Source: Punica granatum
Taxonomy: Eukaryota > Streptophyta > Magnoliopsida > Myrtales > Lythraceae
DNA length: 64,000 nucleotides
Assembly: GCF_007655135.1 (NCBI RefSeq)
Contig: NW_022204326.1
Coordinates: 1 to 64,000 of the forward strand
Direction: 5' to 3'
The notes under the pieces are model-generated. The model was not told the origin of the DNA, searched no databases, and was given only the letters and a program-made list of their open reading frames with translations. A program made the translations under genes and the position numbers. This document shows positions 58,400 to 64,000 of the stretch, piece by piece. How positions within the stretch are numbered: position 1 is the first letter of the stretch; the number at the start of each line of letters is the position of its first letter.

Positions 58400-59255
58400 A
58401 GGGCATGATGATGATGAATATCATCGCGGGCTTTATATCAACATTTCGAGCATTCCTTTATAATGTAGATTGGGAAAGAATGATTCATATATACGAAAAG
58501 TTTTATTTTATAGTAGCTTTGCGAATTGAGTCAGGTGATGAGAATCATGAGAGCTTACTCGTCCAGAAAATAGTAATTTGTTGGCAACTATTACGCGTAT
58601 GTACAATTTTCAACTATAATTTGGCACATCTTCGTGATATGTCGACAATCTCTGCAGTAAGATGAGCAAACTGGTTTAGATATGGTAACTTGGCGTGCTA
58701 GGACGTTCTATGATATCTGTTTTCCATGTGCCTTTGCCTGTATTCCTTGAAATTAAAAATATGAAAAATGAAAAATGTAGTTGGGCCATGAAGTATATCG
58801 ACCTTGGTGAGTAATCAAGGCATGTACCTGCTAACAACACGAGGTTCATTTACCCAAAATATATATATTTTTTCGGTAGAACATCATATTTTTGTTTTCA
58901 GTTGGAAAAATAATAATAATAACGTAACTAGCTACGGCACGTCCACGTGAAGAAGGACACATATGTATCCCCTTTTGTTTTATTGTTTTTGCCAAATATA
59001 AGTTTTTTTCAGGTATGCATGGCATTTGGAAGCTCAAAGAGCTTAAGCTGAATCGGCTTATTAATTATAAAGAACTTTCAATTATTAATTTTCACAATTC
59101 ACAAGATTCTAAGACATTACTTAAGAGAAATTATTGCCAAACCTATTGAACCAATCCATATATATCGGCAGGTGTATATATATAACCCTTTTTGTTAAAT
59201 AAGAATGTAACATATATGTGAGTTTTGAGTCACGAGTGGGTAGTGATCGTGTTAA
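58400..59255. other. intergenic, no gene seen
   Basis: Downstream spacer of PG. Short chance frames only. Confidence 0.45.
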
Positions 59256-60836
59256 CACTACAAGAAAAGTAGCCTATTGCGACGCTTTTTTGGACCTGTG
59301 GTCACGCTTTCAAGTGTCGCCTAAAGTCTTGCGATGCTTGTGGTTTGTAAGCGTCACATTAGGCACAGTCGCGATAGGTCCAATCACATTATAATGAAAA
59401 GTGTCGCAACAAATCGGCCTAACGTAACGCTTAATAAGCATCGGCACATGTTTAACCAATGGTGATGCCTCATTTGCGTCACCAAATGCCAACCTTTGCG
59501 GATGCAAACAAGTCTTTGTTGACTTTTAAAAGCGTTGCCAAAGCCTTGCTTTCGCCGATGCATTTAAAAACGTTCGGAAAAACAAAATCTAGGTTGACAT
59601 TAAATAACATCGGCATAGTTTTTTTAAAAAAAAAAAGAAAAGAAGGCCTGAGTCGACGCTTTTGAAGCATCGTACCACGTCTTAATTTTTTTCAAAAAAA
59701 GGTAGTGATGGCATGTTGTCAAAAGTTAGCAACATGATGTCAGCTTAACTCCTCCCACGAAATTGAAGACGAAACAAAAGCCACCACAATTTAACAAAAA
59801 TCAAATTAATATTGATAGCTTATACCATGACAAACAAAATCTTTACAATAGGTTCTCCCAACCATTCTCAATCATCATTCAAAGAGAAAACGAATTAGCT
59901 AGCACTCAAATAAGAAAAAGGAATTCTCAAGGACAAATAAAAGGTAAGAGAGGAGAAGGGAAGAAAACACAAAAGGAAGCAACAGCTGCTCTACTTGCAA
60001 CTCCTCGTCGGCATTATCATCTTCCCTCCGACTATTCCTCCTCCTCCTTTGCCCCTAACCCCTCACCGAGAATATTCCTCAACAACCGGTGTTGTTGTTG
60101 CTCTTTCTTGACCTCCTCCTCAACAGCAAGAATCGGTGTTGTTATTACTCCTCCTTCTCGGTCTCCTCCTTGACATCTTCCTTCTTCGACATCTAGTGTT
60201 ATCGTTGCTCCTTCTTCTGGCCTCCTCCTTGGCATCGTCCTTCTTCAACATCCTTCCAGTTGCTATTCCTTCGATGACCACACCTTGGTGCAAAGAACTC
60301 AACTAGTTTTGTCCTCTCATTCTGTAGACCAAAGCGCCTAATTGGAGAAGTTGAGGGCTCTTAAAGGCCTAGAGGAGCCGATGATTCTTTGGCCTTTAGG
60401 TCTCAATTTTGCTGACGCTTTTTCAAGCATCGACAAAGGCGCGACCTTAGCCAATTCTCACCTTAGGTGACGTCCAAAAAGTGTTGCCTAGGGTTCCCAT
60501 TTTGCTAACGCTTACAAAAATGTCACTTAAGGTTCTCTTTGCCAACGCTTATGGTAAGCGTCACCAAAATGGTACTTACGTGACATTTGGTGAATGTTGT
60601 CAAAAGGGAACCTTTGGTGACGCCTAAACCACATTGGCTAAGATTACTTTTGACCGACGCTTAAAGAAACGTCACCACTGGTTTCACTTTGCCGACGCGT
60701 CGGCAAAAGGGATCCTTTCCCAACTATTAGAAGTGATGCTCTGGAAAACGTCATACAGTCTCTCTTGCCAAGCTTTGGCGACGCTTTTTAAAGCGTCACA
60801 AAGAATACGTCACTAAAAGTATGTTTTCTTATAGTG
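59256..60836. mobile_element. non-autonomous CACTA (En/Spm) transposon
   Basis: Starts CACTACAAGAAAA and ends TTTTCTTATAGTG, the standard CACTA terminal inverted repeat. The first and last 400 bp carry many direct and inverted copies of 'gcgacgctt'/'aagcgtc' with variants, the sub-terminal repeats of this superfamily. The 3-bp flanks (taa, ata) no longer match. The 1.58-kb body has no transposase. The central frame 59763-60173 is low-complexity (Ser, Cys, Arg runs), and 60085-60250 is a degenerate tandem repeat. Confidence 0.85.
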
Positions 60837-62145
60837 ATAATCTGATCAATCTCTTATCTATTAATATTAAGAAAGTTGAAAAAGAATATTACCACGTGCA
60901 TGATGTCCACCAAACATATGGCCGACACTTCCTTGGAAAATTATGTAGTAGGAGATGCTCTTCATTGGAATGGCATATTCTTAACCATAGCAGACAAAAT
61001 ATATAAGGAGTGCAAACAATCCAATATATGCTTTTGATCACAATCTCGTTCGACTTTCATAATGTTAACTTCGACATAAATATTTCCTAGTTTTCTCTTA
61101 CACTGTGTATCATGGATCTTAAATAAAATGATCCTATTGAGTTATGTAGGAGAATACATCGTAAGACTTGTATGGATTATATGTTCAACTCTATCACTTT
61201 CCCCTGAAATTACAGGGCAATCACTAAGATATATAAATTCGTTGATGGAGTCATAAATAATTCATATTTCAAAAGAATTACGGTCTTTCTAATCTTGAAA
61301 TCTACATCATTTTTCTTTTATTTAAAATTTAAGAGTTTGAAATTCACTACATGAAAAGGTACTACTTCTTCCCAGACTATGTATACATACACACACTCGA
61401 GATCATGTCATGTTATACACGGGATAGCACCTACTTCTAAAAGGTTTATTAGTTTTTATTATCAAAATAACAGTAACGAAAAACTACCATTTGATTATAT
61501 AAAAGTTATAATTAATAATAGAATTGTTCGGGGATACTCTATTTCTTTTTTGGTACCTTCATCAAAATTACACATAATTGGTCGTTAATAATTTCAACGG
61601 TTAGTTTTTCTTTTTCTTTTTTTTTATTGGTTATGTATGCTTGGAGACGGGCAAGCATCTAGGAAGATGCCCATGCTACTACAGTTATGTTATCATTTTA
61701 TGTTGCATGAGATATATTTATTATGGCATAACTGTATTTCAAAAGTTTACATGCATTGAATTAAATAATATAAATTTCAAATAGTATTTGGTCACGGCTT
61801 AAATAAATGGAGAATTCTAAATAACTAATCATTAAAAAAAATTCACGGCAGTACAAGCAAAAAAAATACATTAACTAAATATTAATTACAGGTCCATCAA
61901 TCCCAGAGGGCGAGAGGCCTGGGTTTATGTGGCCCCCTTTTTTTTTAATCTTTCCTATAATATATTAAAACATAAAAGACAAACGTACGTACGTGGCACG
62001 GAGGATTGCCCTCAATTCTATATTTTGGTCAAAGAATCATCATAATATACGTAGATATATGTGGTTCTATCTCGGGGCCAAAAGAGCACCTGAGAATGTC
62101 CGATCGCGCTAGGGCCGACTCCCCATCTTTAATTGTGGCATGCAC

Positions 62146-62242
62146 GGTTGTTAGGATTGCAATTCTGTCTAGTATCGGAAGAGAGTCGTGAAATCGAGGA
62201 TCGTAACATAGGATCTGGAATCGTAAGATTCTACCTATAATT

Positions 62243-62273
<31 letters not shown>

Positions 62274-62814
62274 CATTTCGTGTCCATTACAACTCCTATT
62301 TAATATTAACCGACTTTTATCTATCATAAAAAAAATTATGTTCATACGATGTCAAGTTCTGAAAAGGCCAATCAAACAATAAATTATTAGAAAAACACAT
62401 GCATCGTTCACAAATTACCAAAAAGTAAAATGACATTATCAAATAGAAGTAACATGCAATAACAAAAAAAGAAAAGCATATCACCCATCATTGAAGTCAT
62501 AGTGAAAATCATCTTCATTAACACCGACATCGTCATCATCCTTAGGATCAAATTCATCTTCTCTCGGCAACTACAAGTCATCAACTATGGCACTTAGGGC
62601 CTGACATTTGAGCTTAACATGCATGGGCTTGGGCCAATTCTTTAAAAATTACGTTTAGTGTAAGATCGTTAGAATCGCACAAATCCTAATACCTTAGGAA
62701 TCGGATCGAGATCTCACTAAAATCCTACAATTTAGATCCTCAAAGTAAGATCAGGATTGGAAACTTGCCCATGGATCGTAAGATCCTAGGAGCTGACTCG
62801 AGATCTTGACAACC
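62146..62814. mobile_element. TIR element, superfamily unclear
   Basis: Left end GGTTGTTAGGATTGC and inverted right end GGTTGTCAAGATCTCGA, followed on both arms by repeated 'gatcgtaagatcc' and 'aatcg' motifs. The target duplication is not resolved and no transposase is seen. Confidence 0.45.
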
Positions 62815-63429
62815 TTGCATCTGGATGTAATACCAACATTTCGAACATCGGCACTGTACTCGGACAAACGCCATAGCATCGCTCTCAATGATGGCCTCGC
62901 GTGCAGCCTCGGCTTGGCCTACGACGTTGTTATGGCAAAGTGGGCCGTAGTTACTATTCAGGGTGCACAAAACTTGTCGGCTGAAGCAGCCATATCGACT
63001 GTGCAAATTGCCTTTTTAATAAATTGATCATCAGCTGAAACTTTGGTATTTGGTCCTTTTTAGCCAATTTGATTGAGTATTATTGGGCTCAGATTGTGAG
63101 CTCAAGATGACTCCAATTGCTTTTTTCCCCTGCGGATCAGTAATGAAGAGTTACTCTAATTGCATCCAAAAAAATATTATTTATTTTTTATTCTTTGTAT
63201 CATATAAATAAGTGTATTCTCTATGTTATTTAATGAATCGTTCTTTTGAATCAATATATTCTATTCTATTCTATTCCAGTGATTTTGCCTTACAGGCAAC
63301 CACGTATGTTTTATCTCTTCCTCCTCTTCTCACTATTTGAGATAAAATTTATCAAAAAGGAAAGTAGCGTGAGAGAGTTTCCTATAGACTCAATTTTTTC
63401 TAGGCTTCATTTGAAAATGAGGTGTTGAT

Positions 63430-63770
63430 TGAATAAGTGCATTTTTTTAAACTGATTTTAAGCAAAAATGTTTCGTGAATTATTTCACAATCATAATTTG
63501 ATTGATTTTAACGGTTGAAAATGTGCTTTTCTCCAACAAAATAGGTACTTATGAAAGCTTTATTCTGTAGTTCAAACATTAATTTTAATTTCAATTGATT
63601 CAAATTGTTACACCCCAAATAAATTTTTCGGGTAAATTTTTTGGTGAAATTTTTTTTCAGTGAAATACCTCATAAATACTCTAACTTATTCTAAATCAAT
63701 ACTTATTTTTCAGTAATTATATTTCACCATTTTTACATTAGTAACAACACTCCCAAACCAAGCCTTAATA
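63430..63770. mobile_element. MITE-like repeat, second copy of the 12.7-kb family
   Basis: Shares 'cagtaattatatttca' and the 'gtaacaacactcccaaaccaagc' type end with 12700-13020, with 'ttgaaaatgtgcttttctcc' matching the left half loosely. Confidence 0.4.
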
Positions 63771-64000
63771 CAGTTTCGTGTGAGGGAGAAAGTTTAAGAG
63801 TGTTTTTTTTTTAATAAGGCAAGCTTATGGACTTATCCAATGAAATAGAAATTCTATAATTAATAAATGATGAAGGTAGATCCATCAAGATAATGAAACC
63901 AAGAATCTCTGCTTTAACTGGAGTTAGATGTGAAAGATTTATAACATTAAATTGTCAATTTCGTGCTTTTGTTTATATTGGCTAGAATAATTTTGTAGAT

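Larger units (their letters stand above)
60837..64000. other. gene-poor right end
   Basis: No exon is recognised. Holds the TIR element at 62146-62814, a TA microsatellite near 62243 and the MITE-like repeat at 63430-63770. Confidence 0.5.

Noticed and set aside
59763..60173. 136-aa ORF inside the CACTA element, considered as transposase
   Set aside because: Low-complexity Ser/Cys/Arg content with no transposase motif; overlaps a tandem repeat.
62740..63027. Overlapping ORFs on both strands, considered as an RNase H fragment
   Set aside because: One frame has an 'AEAAREAI' string, but the expected acidic residues and spacing are missing.

Overview
This is AT-rich nuclear DNA from a flowering plant, very probably a eudicot. 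Genes have many short exons with GT-AG introns, codons are GC-richer than the surroundings, and the spacers are full of plant transposons (hAT, Mutator-like and Tourist-like MITEs, CACTA, Copia, solo LTRs, tRNA-derived SINEs). The species cannot be fixed from the window alone.

Four carbohydrate or cell-wall genes form the backbone. (1) A pectin methylesterase remnant on + (2812-3499) holds only the second catalytic half and carries a frameshift. (2) An intact GH9 class-B endo-1,4-beta-glucanase on + (30995-33975) has 7 exons and 522 aa. (3) An intact sucrose synthase on - (37664-44423) has 15 coding exons and 811 aa. (4) An intact GH28 polygalacturonase of exo-PG type on + (55584-58252) has 5 exons and 419 aa. 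I rebuilt all exon joins by eye, and reading phase is kept across every junction of the three intact genes. SUS makes UDP-glucose (the cellulose and callose precursor), the GH9 enzyme trims glucan, and PME and PG act in turn on pectin. From memory, the order PME - GH9 - SUS - PG matches the combined gene content of two duplicated Arabidopsis segments (around At4g02280-02330 and At1g02790-02810), so this looks like an old conserved block stretched by transposons.

Layout: 1-2811 is gene-poor; 2812-3499 is the PME relic; 3.5-18.9 kb holds MITEs, a likely solo LTR (9808-10491) and microsatellites; 18903-21789 is a decayed, internally deleted Copia element; 23323-28568 is a hAT element with a 3.1-kb solo LTR nested inside; 30305-30732 is a Mutator-type MITE close to the GH9 promoter; 31-34 kb is GH9; 34.6-35.5 kb is a Tourist-like element between the convergent GH9 and SUS genes; 37.7-44.4 kb is SUS; 46.97-47.86 kb is a SINE split by a small hAT element; 48.8-55 kb has several local tandem repeats and one large Mutator-type MITE; 55.6-58.3 kb is PG; 59256-60836 is a non-autonomous CACTA element; and the rest is gene-poor. 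I see no rRNA, bona fide tRNA, CRISPR or organelle insert.
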